The notes below the pieces were generated by a model. It did not search any database. It was not told the DNA's origin and worked only from the letters and a program-made list of their open reading frames with translations. From Palaemon carinicauda (taxonomy: Eukaryota; Arthropoda; Malacostraca; Decapoda; Palaemonidae), in the NCBI RefSeq assembly GCF_036898095.1, contig NC_090739.1:67568984-67632983 (forward strand): 64,000 bases of DNA, in the 5' to 3' direction. This document shows, piece by piece, positions 20,601 through 31,109 of the stretch. Positions within the stretch are counted from its first letter, which is position 1. Each line of letters starts with the position of its first letter. The position numbers were made by a program, and so were the translations under genes.

Positions 20601-21541
20601 GCATAACCATGAAATGGAAATGCCAGACCCGGAGGAAAGAATTCAAAGTCCTCTAGAGGACGAGTGCCAAGGCCCTCCAGAGTCAACATTCCGTCTGAGA
20701 ACGGGGAATGAAGAGCCATCCGCCAGGGGTTGTTCTTGGCAAACGGCGGGAGCTTAGAGGCATCCGGTATGAGAGAGCTTTGGACTCTCTCCGGAGCTCC
20801 TTGCTCTAAAGCCCCAATTCTCTGACCGAAGTTAGAGAACATCGTGTCCATCCTCGACTGCATCTCCGAAACCAACTTTGCCTGCATCTCCGACACGATG
20901 CGAAGCATAGTTGATTCGGAAAGGCCCGGGCTAGCAGCAGGAGGGGCGGAAGGAACTCCCGGGTCATGAGACTTAGAGGAGGAACCAGAGGTCTTTGAAG
21001 ACGGGTTCGTACCATGTTTAGAGCCATGAGAAGTCTTGTGAGGCTTGCGAGCTTTGGGTAAGGTCCTTGAAGTAGACTTATCCTTAGGGGGAACCGGGTA
21101 TGAACGTTGAGACGAATCACGGTCCCCAGAAAATCCAAGAAAGGAAGAGCGATCAGAAGAAGAAGAAAGAGCGGGGCTGAGGATAGGAATCTCAGCGCCG
21201 GACACACCTGCCTCACTTACCACCCTACCTGTATCCGGCTCGTCTAGCAACATTGGTTCGACGTCCAGGTTCATGGAGGCAACATTGTCCTCCAGACCTC
21301 CGTGGGCGTCCGATGGATCTTGCTCTGGGTCGATGAGACCCGTTATAGTGGCATCAATGTGGGCAATGATGGGAGCTGCCACATGCCTAGCCACAGCAGC
21401 TGAAGACTTGGCGTTGGGGTAAACCATGGTGCAGTAGTCCTCAGATAGGACGTACGGCCGCTTAGACTTTACATTCCGGGCAAACCCACCAACCCACACC
21501 TTCAGTGTGGCCCGAGCCGCAGACTTTTGCTCCGGGGATGC
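17633..21541 (-). CDS. Family C gag / reverse transcriptase / RNase H fused frame (exon 2)
   Basis: One continuous frame of about 1300 codons. The exon is taken from the acceptor at 21542 and joins the leader exon in frame with ASPEQKSAAR. The N-terminal ~700 residues are gag-like and Ser/Pro-rich, with a predicted coiled coil around 205-235 (SEMQAKLVSEMQSRMDTMF). RT follows with SIDLTDAYYH near residue 803 and the YLDDW box near 867. RNase H starts with HTDAS near 1030 and includes VLEAMAV, LVLDSEV and VVADALS. A further conserved segment with LFPPV lies near 1212, in the position of the methyltransferase-like region of DIRS elements. Unlike DIRS-1a, no frame break separates gag and RT. Confidence 0.88.
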   Translation of the reverse strand, partial: ASPEQKSAARATLKVWVGGFARNVKSKRPYVLSEDYCTMVYPNAKSSAAVARHVAAPIIAHIDATITGLIDPEQDPSDAHGGLEDNVASMNLDVEPMLLDEPDTGRVVSEAGVSGAEIPILSPALSSSSDRSSFLGFSGDRDSSQRSYPVPPKDKSTSRTLPKARKPHKTSHGSKHGTNPSSKTSGSSSKSHDPGVPSAPPAASPGLSESTMLRIVSEMQAKLVSEMQSRMDTMFSNFGQRIGALEQGAPERVQSSLIPDASKLPPFAKNNPWRMALHSPFSDGMLTLEGLGTRPLEDFEFFPPGLAFPFHGYARLTEEALVRLDKVPKETVIFPKEQAQSVWARFLNDIGCTNTMLTPYKSSFTMFLMDKTTLTPCVNKVAELAFQYALEEKPLPPIREVDPISLLLPSGIECWDNVHTTFTSGKLAADCASVLFSEKLPRLPESLIKQEYDSRLRVGRTLNLATSTESIALTYDTESIFKSLNKATLQSLYYDLYDFATAKRRCRKHVLAEATIRHEPNKLIRSSCWGSNLFPEDLVEEVLAEATRVNQSLKARWGLTPKRKYDPANYQARGRKKLRPYTSTQFRQQQSASSNFRLPLPPSSVAPAQPSTSRAPSDDYVTVLLPKSQLSGASAMSLPLTSPTRLIALPRVMVEVEATTVALTRTKAGEEPFAEERTSEADVEATPQTNTEVQQVGGRLYAFRNKWRFSPWAFSIISKGLGWSWIQGPPPPNKFRQHSTPDLVEFVQDLLQKNAIQETKHLKFQGRLFSVPKKDSDKRRVILDLSFLNLSIQCDKFRMLTVSQVRTLLPRGAVTTSIDLTDAYYHVPIARHFRPYLGFRLGDKSYSFKVMPFGLNIAPRIFTKLAEVAVQELRNQGIQVVAYLDDWLIWSDTSQNCLKATHKVIHYLQSLGFQINFKKSRLLPKSKFQWLGLQWDLISHTLCLPRPKRLEIARNTKRFLKDKVSSRRLQEKILGSLQFASVTDLLLKAKLKDINRVWRSRANRKLRDRKVRLPPILRERLLPWTRANSLSKSVPLRFPPPELIIHTDASLSGWGGYSQLKKVQGLWTPLFRHFHINVLEAMAVLLTLKRLALPKKQHLRLVLDSEVVVRCLNRGGSKSGPLNHVLVAIFSLAASNRWHLSAVHLAGVRNVVADALSRTSPLESEWSLDLKSFRWILSQVPGLQVDLFATESNHKLRVYVAPNLDPQAYATDAMSQNWDNWEKIYLFPPVNLLLKVLDKLRSFKGQVALVAPNWPKSNWYPLLRELRLYPRPIPNPVLSQIVQTRVVYAFSNIQSALTLWTL

Positions 21542-21653
21542 CTGAAATAATAGTGGGAATTATAAAAGGGAGACTCCCAATGGTCCTTCAAGACCATAGA
21601 TATCTTACTAATAGTAAATAAAATAAGAAGGCAATATAGCCAACGGGACTCAC
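21542..21653 (-). other. Predicted 112-bp intron within family C
   Basis: On the minus strand the donor GACTCG|GTGAGT (exon end 21654) and the acceptor TTATTTCAG|GCATCC (exon start 21541) are both near consensus and leave the reading phase at 0 on each side. The intron contains stops in the reading frame, so splicing would be needed to join the leader exon to gag. Confidence 0.65.
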
Positions 21654-21824
21654 CGAGTCAGATCCAAGGGTAGTGATGAGGTCGAAGCAAATCACACAGT
21701 TATCCGGGTGCCATACCACAACGTCTTCCAGTTGAACCCCACAAGGGGCGTGAGATCGGCAGACGGAGTGGCCACAAGGCTGGTGCAGAACAGCTGCACA
21801 GGCCGGCGTTAGACAATGCACCAT
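21654..21824 (-). CDS. Family C leader exon, Cys/His-rich zinc-binding-type domain
   Basis: 57 codons from ATG at 21824 to the donor at 21654. Cys/His spacing is dense: MVHCLTPAC, then HQPCGHSVCRSHAPC, then HPDNCVICFDL. This recalls RING- or B-box-like zinc binding and is positionally equivalent to the N-terminal Cys cluster of DIRS-1a gag. The ATG follows directly after a good acceptor sequence (CTTTTTACAG), so the messenger may have an additional upstream non-coding exon in the minisatellite. An alternative in-frame Met lies at 21899. Protein-level support is by motif only. Confidence 0.6.
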
Positions 21825-21866
21825 CTGTAAAAAGAATAGTATATGAGAAACTGTAATTCTCTTAAG

Positions 21867-22300
21867 TAGGGGCGGGTCTGGAGGACCCGGGCCTAACATA
21901 GGTCTAACACAAGATTAAAGCTTAACTGTACTATTCTGTAAGTGGCCTAACATAGGTCTAACACAAGAATAGAGCTTAACTGTACTATTCTTTCAAGTAG
22001 GGGCGGGTCCGGAGGACCCGGGCCTAACATAGGTCTAACACTAGATTAGAGCTTAACTGTACTAGTCTTTAAGTAGGGGTGGGTCCGGAGGACCCGGGCC
22101 TAACATAGGTCTAACACAAGATTAGAGCTTAACTGTACTTTTTTTTTTTTTTTTTAAATTAATTTTTTTTTTTTTTTTTTAGGGCGGGTCCGGAGGACCC
22201 GGGCCTAACATAGGTCTAACGCAAGGTTAGAGCTTAACTGTAATAGTCTTACATAGGGGCGGGACCAGAGGTCCTGAGCCTAAACATAAGTCTAACTTGA
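21867..22300. repeat. 76-bp minisatellite, about six units, in the family C 5' region
   Basis: Units share GGGCGGGTCCGGAGGACCCG, then GCCTAACATAGGTCTAAC, then AGCTTAACTGTACTA. GCCTAA starts occur at 21891, 21945, 22022, 22098, 22203 and 22278. One unit is expanded by poly-T at 22139-22180. Each unit contains a GC-rich palindrome (GGTCCGGAGGACC) that can form a hairpin. Confidence 0.85.
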
Positions 22301-23380
22301 AACTAAAGTATAACCATCCATTCCGGTCAAGCCGGGAGCATAAAAAAGGATGCAATAACAAGGAATTAAGACACATAGTGTCTGATTTCCCGGGTGGGGT
22401 AGACCCCGGGGCCGGGAAATAAAGGTATATTCAATACCAATTCCTTTAGGGACTCCGGGGTAGTGATCTGTCATATATAATCATCATAGGAAATGTTATA
22501 AAATAATAGGGGGGCGGAACTGTAACTAAGAACTGCCAATCGAACCCGGAGGGTTTCGTATAACATAAGCCAGAATGAAAAGTGAATATAAAATAGGGTA
22601 CACCGGGATCCAACTCTGTAGACCGGTGGCCAACCAGACTAGACAGAGACTAAACCGCCGGGCCACCCGGAGGACAAAGTCCATAAACACTTAACTACCC
22701 CCTCTAAAAGGAGGGAAGGCAACGGTCCCTTAGTGGAGGGGGGAGAAGCCTAGCCTCCCACCTAGCTAGAGGGGGAGCGTGGGGGAGGATCACGTGATAC
22801 AAGGCAGCAGGGCTACCAACTGACGATCCCCAATCAGACAGATCAAACGGAGTAATGGCACAAATATTCATTATAATAATAATAATAGCGTTAAATATAT
22901 GAATAAACACATAGAAAATTTTTGGGCAAGGCATGCAACATAAATAAATAAATCACAAAAGACACACCTGATGGCTAAAATAACATTGCCGCCTTAGCAC
23001 GGTCGGCAGCCATAGCGATACGTAAATGATATCGGCCCAAAAATTGAACCACGAGGATTCTAAACGCTAAATAATGAATATTCACAATAACAAATAATAT
23101 TTGATAATAAAAATAATACACATAGTAACCCCGCAAGTGAAAATTAAAAGCTCTCAAAAACAGGAGTACCAACTGTAGTGAAATCAAGCAAGATCGGTAT
23201 GAACGAAGAGAATAACTCCTATAATATAAATATTAAACGATCTAGGTTGCTCAAAACACAGTAAAATCCAGCTTGGTACTTAACTTAGACGGTGTCTCCT
23301 GGGAAACCGACGAAGCCATAATTCACTAGAAAATATCCAAAAGCGAGAGCACCAGAAAAAAGCGGGTTACTTTGAACGTT
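22301..23380. other. Family C 5' non-coding region
   Basis: Between the minisatellite and the 5' terminal repeat. GC-rich to about 22800, then AT-rich. No frame with a recognisable motif. Probably the element's 5'UTR and promoter. Confidence 0.5.
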
Positions 23381-23641
23381 GTGCTAAAAGGAGTTGGGTT
23401 CTGAGCGGATGCATTGTAGTAGTACCGAGTGAGGTTGAACGGCTCTCCTCTATTGGGGTTCTGTCGTGGATTAATCTAAATAGTGCGGGACCTCTGGAAT
23501 ATACGCCCAATTTTATACCGACACCAATAGGTGAGCGAGCTAGTTAACCTAGCACTCCTTTACATTTTTTCTCTGGTATATTTAGCAGTAAATTACCTAA
23601 GAATAAGTGCTAAATGGAGCTTATTCACTGGGCGGCACAGG
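23381..23641. repeat. Family C inverted terminal repeat, 5' side
   Basis: Reverse complement of 15975-16236, with the outer end GGGCGGCACAGGTTCGAGCC. Confidence 0.85.
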
Positions 23642-23655
23642 TTCGAGCCCAGAAA

Positions 23656-24639
23656 TGCTTCATTTAACTGAATAGTAATTCCCTTGACAATTATTGGACT
23701 TATAAACGAATTAGTTTTCATCTCATCAAAATGTTATGTTAGCCACACGAGGTTGAGATGGCGTAGAATCGAGTGTGCATACACAGAGGTGTAGAGAGGC
23801 GTAACAAAGGAGTAGTTGTGTCTGCGGTCAAGAGTTTGTGATTGAGTGCACAAGGTAAACAAAGGCGTAGTTGGGTGAGCCTCGGCGTAGCTGTGCTAGG
23901 TAAGCTCAGAGCGCACTCTTCAAGTCGACAGCTATCAGTGTAGAGGGGAAACGGTCTTGCTCCCCTTATTATTATGTGAAATTCTTACTTTCACCCTTGT
24001 AAAAGGTATGCACTTGTTTTAGTTATAATTTATGTGTTTTAACAACACTTGATATTGTCTATTGTGGTTATCTTTTTAAATGTAATAACAGAATTATCAA
24101 ATTAGGTTACGATAATTTTGCCAGTATTAAAACTGCTTCATGCTGTGCTTACATGTGGTTAGGATTTTGCCCCCAACCGTAAGTTAAGATGTGCAATATT
24201 ATTCCCAAATTTGTGAAAGTGTTTGTTCATGAGTTGCCAGGCTAACTGTGCAGCGTAACCAGTAGGTTAGGTTAGAGTTCAGTATAGCCTAGGCTACGAA
24301 TTGCAAGTTGTTTGACATAGGATCGTTGTCCTAAATGAAGACTTTGTATTACAGGATACCTGTTTGAGTACCTGTCATGTACTAGCACTTGAAGAAGAAA
24401 TAAAAAAGATCCCGGGAACCAGCCTTTAACTAAGTCTAGACTTAGAGTATAGTCTATGCCTATGATATATACGGTATTAGCCTATGCCAAGACTTGGTTT
24501 GTTATAGATAGGCTAGCCAGGAATAAGTTGATTGTCCTAAATTGAATGGTAGCCTCCGAATGTAAGTCAGTACAATTGACGATGGTAAGAGAGTTAAGTG
24601 AAAAGTCATTGTTGGAAACGGCATGACATATCAATAAGT
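23656..24639. other. Intron 2 sequence, no feature seen
   Basis: A GCGTAG-containing motif recurs loosely at 23760-23900 but no regular unit is clear. Otherwise unremarkable AT-rich intron. Confidence 0.4.
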
Positions 24640-25130
24640 ACATATTTAAGTTAAAAAACAATAAACAAAACTATAGTAAATAACATATTGTAACATATTT
24701 TCATTTTAACCTAATGATTATCTATTTAAAATTAATTCTATATAAAAAAAGAACATATTCAAGTTAAAAATCACAATGAAGTGTACTGTGTGGTAGGTAC
24801 GAATGCACAATGCTACTACGTATGCATATCAAACACATTAACAATTTATTTTCTTTTTCATTTCAGTAACTGAATAAAAGATATCAATACATTTTTCCTT
24901 TTAGTTTAATGGATATTCATTTACAATTAATTTCATATCAATGAGTACATATTCAAGTTAAAAAAAACAGTGAATATTACTTTCTGGTATGTACGAACAC
25001 ACAATGCTACTACCTGTACTCATAACAAACACAGCAATTTATTAATCTTTCATTTTGATAAATAAAAAACATATCGTGACATTTTTTCCCTTTAAATGCC
25101 ATACTTTTTTATTTACAATTAATTTTATAT
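24640..25130. repeat. Degenerate tandem repeat, about 195-bp unit, 2-3 copies
   Basis: The landmark ACATATTCAAGTTAAAAA recurs at about 24630 (variant), 24752 and 24945. GTACGAA(T/C)(G/A)CACAATGCTACTAC recurs at about 24797 and 24993. Units are AT-rich and diverged. Confidence 0.6.
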
Positions 25131-25210
25131 TGTGGTTTTCATACATTTTGTTTTAAGCTATTATTATTAATCATCATATGAATAGGTTGCCCCTCTCTTT
25201 TTCTCTCTCA
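25130..25210 (+). repeat. Repeat X, short third copy
   Basis: Resembles the 3' part of the X copies at 12905-12975 and 14500-14570: a TTTTCATAC start, then TATTATTAATCATCATA and a CT-rich end. Here it is joined to an inverted copy of Y. Confidence 0.5.
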
Positions 25211-26166
25211 GAGGTGCCTTACTAACCACATAAAATAGATTTAACAGAAATCTTTGTTTCTTAAGAACATATCAGATAAATGCTACACACAATACAAACG
25301 TTGGCTTTGCTTAAATTTAAGTTCAATCGTAGGCAGGGATTAAGACGTCATTCGATTTCGTCAGCTGATCTGTAGCTTAATAGCCAACAACATCACGTAT
25401 ATGAATTGAAAGATGTCTAAAATAATCCTGGTTTTCGACGTTATCTAAACTTCGTTTAATCATTTCAGTACTTTTCTATTATCAATTCAAAATGTATTTT
25501 AACAACAGCAATTACCGATTGTTTTAATTTGGTAATGTTGTCAGCTGTTTTCAAGGTCCCGACAGTATCACGATTATGCTCACATATAGTTAAGAGTATT
25601 GTTGATATGATTTTGCGCCCTATCACGTAATTCTTGAAAAAAAGATCACTGTTCAACAATCTCTTGACCAGTTTCTTATTAAAATGCATATCCAACAACA
25701 ACAACAGACAAATCAGCTGTTGACGCCGACGATCCACAGCCATTTACATATGCGATGTAAACAAAGATATTGAATATAAATATTGGTAAATGTAACAATT
25801 AAGTTTGTCTTATACTAACACAATATAATTTGTATAACTTAATTTGTTATTCAACCTTTAAAAAATTTTCTATTTTACACTATCTTACAGCAAACCACAA
25901 TCATAATTAGCCACAATGTGCTGTAAACATGCTAAATTGTAAACAACTACATTTACAAGTATGGATGTACATTAATTTGTAAAATTATATCACTTTTTAT
26001 GGTACTATATTAAAAACTAAAATCTATTTGGCTGTAAGCTTAAATAGATTCTTATTAACCTCTCTCTCTCTCTCTCTCTTGCTTAGGCGAGAAATTCAAC
26101 TCGTGTAACATCGGACATTTCGCGAAATCAGGTTAACAGAACTCGTGTTAACGGGGCGTTAACTGT
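25210..26166 (-). repeat. Repeat Y, inverted partial copy
   Basis: Matches the reverse complement of about 13079-13860. Shared blocks are GCTGTGGATCGTC (13343 versus 25730 in complement), TTCAACTCGTGTAACATCGG at 26094-26113, and the terminal GGCGTTAACTGT at 26155-26166. The 336 bp right of the GA tract in copy 1 is absent. The two copies are inverted relative to each other, 12 kb apart. Confidence 0.65.
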
Positions 26167-28205
26167 TGCTGTGTAGATTTCCTCGAGGAGGGGAGTTTGC
26201 CTGCACACCTCACTATGCTTAGTGTCAGGTGGGATCTCCTCCCATGAAAAAGCGTGGTCTTACAGGAAAGGGTTTGTTGGCCCATTACGCAAACAATACA
26301 AACCCTAGCCAGGTTCACAAAGGGGGTTACTAAGTCAGGACCAGTAAACTAGTTGTTTGTCCAGGCTCGCCAGCCAACACAAACGAGAACCGGCAACCGC
26401 CAGTCAGCGTTTGCGACCACCAGTGAACACTGGCGGGGAGTGTTGACTCTTATGTATAAGGATGGGTACAGGTAATGTAAGTGCACACTGGCAATCAGGG
26501 TCTCGCAAACTCGCATAGGTACTAAGGCGAGCAACCTTGGTTGTTTGGAGACCTCTGTCAGGCAGAAGAGCTCAGTGAATGAGTACGCAACATTGCGCAT
26601 GATTTCTCTGTAGGACTAAAGTATTTACGAAGTACTCATGCTTGTTCTACCCAACCACAGGGGGTTGGTGAGTAGCCTTATGTCCTCCCCTCACAAGAGA
26701 ACGAAAAAAGGCAGTGCCGAACTCAAAGAACAGTAGTTTCTTCTTTGTAAGAGTTTGAAACCATGAGACCCAGGTCCCAAAGAGGCTGGCTTCACAAAGC
26801 TCCATGAGCTTTGTTGTGCCCAATTATTATTATTATTATTACTATCCAAGCTACAACCCTAGTTGGAAAAGCAAGATGCTATAAGCCCAGGGGCTCCAAC
26901 AGGGAAAAATAGCCCAGTGAGGAAAGGAAATAAGGAAATAAATAAATGAAGAGAACAAATTAACAATAAATCATTCTAAAATAAGTAACGTCAAAACAGA
27001 CATGTCATATATAAACTTATAATCCCGAAGTTATAATCTAAGAGATTTGTCAATGGAAGAGGCGGCAACCGCAAGCGGTCAGCGGGCATCACAATCTGCA
27101 GCAAAGACCCCGAAGGAAAAATGTTTATGTGATTCGATTTTGTTCCCTGAGGGTACGACAGCGAAAAGCAGGAACTTCATGCAGTTGCCTAACTCCGTCA
27201 TGTCCCAGCTCTGAAGAGCTAGAGTGGGCATGGACGAATCCAATTCTTGCTGGAGGAATTCCAAGGAGGAAACCACTGAGGAGAAGGCAGTCTCTCCCGC
27301 AGGCAGGAAAGGTGACCAACAATTGTGGCCTTTGTCGGGAGCTCTCCTAATAAGCGCTAAGATTTCTGAACATTGGCCGCTGGAGGGTAACTCTCCCTCA
27401 GAAGGGGAAGTTGCCCAACACCTGGAGACGGACCTCCAGACAGCGCACTCTGCTTCCCATCAACGAGCTGAGCTTAAGTTGAAGGTCGACATCGATAGCT
27501 GCCTATGAAGCATAGCCAAAGCTAGTTTCTGGATTCATCCCAAAGGGCTGGGAACAGGTTGCCAGTGCTCTTGTTCCTACGCCGGAGCTGCAGGAACGAA
27601 GGTGAGCAGAAGTAGAGAGTTCTGCAACTAACTGTAGCACCATTGGAGCTGCAACAAAAGAGACTCCCCCAGTGGTGGCCTCCATTGCTTCGTTAAGAGA
27701 AGCGACATACTTTAGTCTGCACCTAAGGGAAGTCCAGGGTCACAATCTGAAAAGAAAAAGGACTTTTAAACTTTTAGGTCAGTTCCTTCTAATCGTTAGC
27801 TGGTTAAAAGGTTTTGAAGGGAGAGCAGGACTATGTCTATACTATACCGAGCTAAAATAAAAAGTGACGATTTGTTACTAGTGCAGGTGTGAATAGGGTG
27901 GATGGTCTACCCACCGCTCCTCCTCCGCTAACTAGCGGAGGGTAATTACACCTCGTAAAAAAACTTAACAGCTGGTTTCAGTTATTGCCAAAATATCTCT
28001 CCATTGTAAAGAGCATAAGGGTTTGTATAATGTTGGAACAAATACTGCTGCTATCTAAGAGGTTTGACAGTGGGCCAGCTATCAGCAGGTAGTGCGTGCC
28101 GGTTGTTGACACCTCGTTATAATTTCTAATCGCCGTTTTATAGCTTTGCTGTTATCATTTACTTATGTAAAAGGATGATAGTTTGTAATTGTGTAGGTAC
28201 AAATA
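26167..28205 (-). mobile_element. Family B DIRS-like element, copy 2: 5' terminus and gag remnant
   Basis: The 28205-28040 terminus resembles the complement of 50280-50420, the terminal region of another family B copy (shared GGTTGTTGACACC(T/C)(C/T)GTT). Inside it, 27860-27080 carries broken minus-strand gag-like frames; 27130-26167 has no clear protein. A SINE-like copy is nested at 26822-27060. RT and recombinase are missing. Assignment as gag is weak and positional. Confidence 0.45.
26822..27060 (-). repeat. SINE-like repeat, copy C (3' part), nested in family B
   Basis: Complement of the 3' end of the repeat: an (ATT)n tract, then CTACAACCCTAGTTGGAAAA and AATAGCCCAGTGAGGAAAGG. Only the 3' half is present. 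Confidence 0.7.
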
Positions 28206-28796
28206 TGAATTAAAGAAACCAAGTAAATAAGATATAATTACAAGTGGCACAAAAATCAACAATGAACATAAAATGAACATAAAAGGAAACAAGCTATACA
28301 GTTTTACGGTGGCGAAGAGTACTACAGTATAGTCTAGTAAACCATAGCATTGTTACAGCTGTTAAAAAAGCAGTGTAATTACAACTGACCGTAACTCTAA
28401 AAACTAGGCACTTTCTAGGCTTTCTACTGATGAAGTAGACAAAGTTAACTAATAATGAATTCCAAACGAGGGATTAAGTCGAGAAAAGAGAGGAAAAGGC
28501 GGTGCATTTTAAACATGTGTTATGGGTGAACAAAGATAACTTATAAATATGGGAGCAGCAAATAATAGAGCACCGGTATAGGGCAATACCAAAATTACAG
28601 CCTATGTTAACAAATAGATAGCATGGTACACTGCAAATTAGGTCTCTATTGAATCAAACTTTTTTTTTATTCTCATCACATTTAACCCATAGAAATAACA
28701 CTATGCATAATGAAAAATACATGCAACATTTTTATAATTCTAGATAAAAATCAAAATAAATAAAATTTTAATACTGTACTGTACGTTAAAACTAAC
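28206..28796. other. Intron 2 sequence next to exon 2, no feature seen
   Basis: AT-rich; no coding or repeat signal recognised. Confidence 0.5.
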
Positions 28797-28909
28797 CTCT
28801 AACATTGGGCACCCAGAGGCGAACTGAACGATCACGAGAACAGGAAGCCATGAGATTACCACTTGGTGAAAAACAAACATCATACACCGAATCAGAATGG
28901 CCCACAAAT
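28797..28909 (-). CDS. POC1: POC1-like centriolar WD40 protein, coding exon 2 (blade 2)
   Basis: 113-bp exon encoding the second WD40 blade: [19 protein letters not shown], then [18 protein letters not shown]. The GH dipeptide, the SRDRSVRLW strand and the PNVRG linker are characteristic of POC1. Acceptor GGTTGCAG lies before 28909; donor GTTAGT follows 28797. One base completes the Arg codon begun in exon 1 (AG|A), and one base is left over for the Gly codon completed in exon 3. The joined reading frame from exon 1 to exon 3 is therefore uninterrupted, which strongly supports a functional gene. Confidence 0.92.
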
Positions 28910-30029
28910 CTGCAACCAAATAAACATGAGCATAAATATGAATACTCTAAATCAGGCATGGGCAACATGAGGCATGCAAGACTTTCTAGATTACTGAAAC
29001 ATTTTAAATTATATTTATTTATACCAGTAATCACTATTACTTTCTTTAGGAAATAATGAAAAACAAACAAAACAAGGTAGAATTGCAAAAAAAATCAACA
29101 CTGTATATATTGGGCAAGTAATATTTCTTGCATATGTGTATTATGCAGCCCTCTCTCATTTGGATATAATAAAATGCTGGCCCCCAGTTGATAAAAAATT
29201 GTCCATGCCTGCTGTAAATCCTAAATTAAAAAATGGGTTGAGGTGGGTAAAAAGATATAGATTGAGTAAAAAGATCTGGTACTGTAGAAAAGAGACTTCT
29301 AAATTTAGTAAAATTGACTGATTGAAAATTTCATGTCAAATTGGTGTCACAGCAATGGTCAGTAATAATAAAAAATAATATTTTCTATAATTGAAATTCA
29401 TTACCACAATTATTAGTTTTCATTGTTTCATTTTCAAAGTATTGGAAAAATGTAAAAGAAAGATTTAAAAGAATTTAAAAAATTAAATATTCCCAAATTT
29501 TATTACCAATTTTGAGTGTATAAACTTGTTTCTTACAAACGCTGTAAAGATAGAATTTTAATGATTTTATCTATTACTGTATTTTGATATTTACCTGTAA
29601 GTCACACTACTAATATACTTGAAGCGTAAGCTTTTTAACCTTAAAAATCAAAGCAAAAGTTTTCCCCCTCACTCCCCTATATCCCTACCATCTGGAAGAC
29701 CAGCTCGACCAAGAATATACTCTGCTGGAGTTACAAGCTTAATAATTCATATCACTCTCCTTGCATCTTCAGATAGGTAGACCTGTTATGATCTTCACCA
29801 TTTTTTTTTGGAAAGGTTATCAGTTTTACCTTTTATGTTCATAGCATCTAGACTAAGATTAGCAAGAGATACCTTCTGGTTTTAACTTGCATTTTTGTGC
29901 TAAATGTTCAGTGGATAGGCTGTTATTAAAAGGCATAACCCACATTCTCTTTGTACATGTGTCTGGGCTAACAATGTCATCTTCACAATATATTTTGGAG
30001 AATGTTTTAAAATTTCGGAGAAAGATATG
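28910..30029. other. Intron 1 sequence, no feature seen
   Basis: AT-rich (notably 29100-29600). No coding signal, RNA gene or recognised repeat. Confidence 0.5.
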
Positions 30030-30720
30030 TCAGGAGAGTTGAAAGGGATTCCTTTGGTTAGACTTTCTTCGTCCAGCTATCAAGTAAGATTGGCCTGTAC
30101 CTCCTGTCCTACTAGAGCAGGATAGAACGGGGATCTCTGGTAGAGATGACCATGACTCCCCTGAGGAACAAGCTTTTCGAATAAAGATAGATGGCTGAGA
30201 AGACTTGACAACATCGAGTTGAAAGTACTGTTTTGGACACAACAATTGTGATACCTATGGGAACTTGCCGTGTGATCGTCTGATGGAAAGACTCTTGTTG
30301 CTGCTGTGCTTATCAGATTGCCCAATACTTTAACTTTGCTCGGGGGAGATTCGAAACCTCCAAATTTCAAATGATCCACCGACAGCGATAAAGGTAAGGC
30401 GATCTTGATCCTGCAGCTACTACCTCTGAGAAAGCAAGAATCAACTAATTGGCGAGATACATCAAGACATATACCATATTAGTGGAACCCAAGCTGCCAA
30501 CAGTGTGAACACTTGAGAGAACAGCTGAGAAGCAGTGCATAGTCCAAAACACAAGGTTTTGAACTGTGTACCCAGCTCCAGTATGGAAGAAACAGAGGTA
30601 CTTCTGAGAAGAGTGATGAATGGGTACAGTACTTGGAAGTACGTTTAATTCAAAGCCACTGAAAGCATGAAGTCTCTAATGGAACTCAATAGTACCATTT
30701 CCATCCAGAACCTGACTGCT
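30030..30720 (-). pseudogene. Family B reverse transcriptase remnant, copy 3a
   Basis: Minus-strand frame with VKVLGNLISTAATRVFPSDD, which parallels LKYLGMLIGTAAARTFLSND at 32265-32492 and the YLGMEIHSQVFRAFPS block after the RT core of DIRS-1a. LSSLLSHLSLFEKLVPQG then corresponds to LVGTLSSLEQFVSLG. Upstream, to about 30720, other frames continue the palm region. Stops interrupt it throughout. Confidence 0.65.
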
Positions 30721-30734
30721 GTTCAAGGGAAAAG

Positions 30735-31095
30735 TGGTGAACAATTAAAATATTTTAAGAAGAGTAACCACATTAAAACATCTTTCATATGTAAACTATA
30801 AAATCTTTTGCTGCAAGTTTGAACTTTTGAAGTTCTCCCAATTCAACAACCCAATTAGGAAGATCATTCCACAACTTGGTCATATCATCATACATACATA
30901 TACGAAGGCACTTCCCCCAATTTTGGGGGTAACCGACACCAAGCAAATGAAAAAAAGGGGAACTTTCCTCTCTACGTTCCTTCCAGCCTGACAAGGGACT
31001 CGACCGAGTTTGGCTGGTACTGCTAGGGTGCCACAGACCACCCTCCCCAATTATCCACCACAAATGAAGCTTCATAATGCTGGCGTAGAAGATTA
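30735..31095 (-). mobile_element. LINE 3' fragments within family B
   Basis: 30880-30785 reads TKLWNDLPNWVVEL.. on the minus strand, the LWN-LP motif typical of the end of LINE reverse transcriptases. 30890-31085 repeats the LINE 3' tail at the window start (shared GGTACTGCTAGGGTGCCACA). The two pieces may come from different LINEs; they interrupt family B sequence between 30720 and 31110. Confidence 0.6.
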
Positions 31096-31109
31096 GAGCA
31101 CACAGAACT

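Larger units (their letters stand above)
15930..23655 (-). mobile_element. DIRS-like retrotransposon of a second lineage (family C), full length
   Basis: 7.7-kb element on the minus strand with inverted terminal repeats of about 265 bp and an ICR at 16275-16367. It holds a short leader exon, an apparent spliced intron, one long fused gag-RT-RNase H frame and an overlapping tyrosine recombinase frame. It differs from DIRS-1a/1b in terminal sequence, in the gag-RT fusion and in the leader exon. All catalytic motifs are present and the main frames are open. It lies in POC1 intron 2 in the sense orientation. Confidence 0.88.

Noticed and set aside
15975..23641. Long terminal repeats of an LTR retrotransposon
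   Set aside because: The terminal repeats are inverted, not direct, and the element has an ICR and a tyrosine recombinase instead of a DDE integrase and protease.
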